Origin: Shinisaurus crocodilurus
Lineage: Eukaryota; Chordata; Lepidosauria; Squamata; Shinisauridae
DNA: 64,000 bases
NCBI GenBank assembly: GCA_021292165.1
Contig: CM037878.1
Span: forward strand, 284,651,744 to 284,715,743
Direction: 5' to 3'
A model generated the notes under the pieces. The model did no database searches and had not been told where the DNA came from. It saw only the letters and a list, made by a program, of their open reading frames with translations. Numbering within the stretch: position 1 is the stretch's first letter; each line of letters begins with the position of its first letter. This document shows, in pieces, positions 63,948 through 64,000 of the stretch. Made by a program: the position numbers and the translations under genes.

Positions 63948-64000
63948 GGTTCAGACAACATGATAACCCACACTCAAGAGTTGAGTGTGGGTTGTTGAAC
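63948..64000. mobile_element. 'gggttgtt' DNA element, cut by the window end
   Basis: cctgggttcagacaacatga, then acccacactcaagagttgag and tgtgggttgttgaac. It matches the 11886-12205 element. Confidence 0.55.

Overview
The window is vertebrate genomic DNA from inside one large gene, teneurin-3 (TENM3), transcribed on the + strand. Five coding exons are recognised: 4897-5111, 6240-6450, 40363-40464, 43702-43896 and 52191-52391. They encode the membrane-proximal extracellular region followed by EGF-like repeats 1 to 5. Splice phases agree across all five (1-0, 0-1, 1-1, 1-1, 1-1), and every internal junction has an AG acceptor and a GT donor. About 900 bp is coding. The rest is intron, including one intron of about 33.9 kb (6451-40362). 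The window ends inside the intron after EGF5.

The introns are dense in mobile elements, and their mix points to a squamate reptile, most likely a lizard. I see CR1 and L2 LINEs, tRNA-headed SINEs of the 'gctcagtggtagagca' type, MIR/CORE-like SINEs ending in a pyrimidine-rich 'ccgcctttttt' block on the antisense strand, and at least nine copies of a SINE whose head is the 3' part of 5S rRNA fused to a CR1-type tail. The species assignment is inference; no species marker is visible.

Layout. 1-4.9 kb: diverged tandem array, a hAT-like element with a nested L2, and hairpin MITEs. 4.9-6.5 kb: two TENM3 exons. 6.5-7.5 kb: three CORE-SINEs in a row, all antisense. 8.1-10.6 kb: a CR1 copy with an intact 496-codon reverse transcriptase but no endonuclease, sitting between inverted arms of a DNA element. 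11-33 kb: SINEs, L2 and CR1 fragments, a 740-bp TG...CA insertion within an L2, a 736-bp inverted repeat (27.2-27.9 kb) and nested hAT elements. 33.4-36 kb: a degenerate L2 inserted into a hairpin MITE. 38.6-47.1 kb: exons 3 and 4, flanked by inverted pairs of a TA-flanked MITE and of the 5S SINE. 45.2-45.7 kb: a hAT element with a perfect 8-bp target duplication inside a palindrome. 52.2 kb: exon 5. 53-64 kb: microsatellites, L2, CR1 and hAT nests.

The most notable structure is a family of roughly 100-140 bp palindromic MITEs. Four copies keep perfect 8-bp target duplications and one keeps 7 of 8. Both arms carry 'ctacaactcccagcatgc', which resembles the ZNF143/STAF site. I see no bacterial genes, no CRISPR array, and no intact viral gene.
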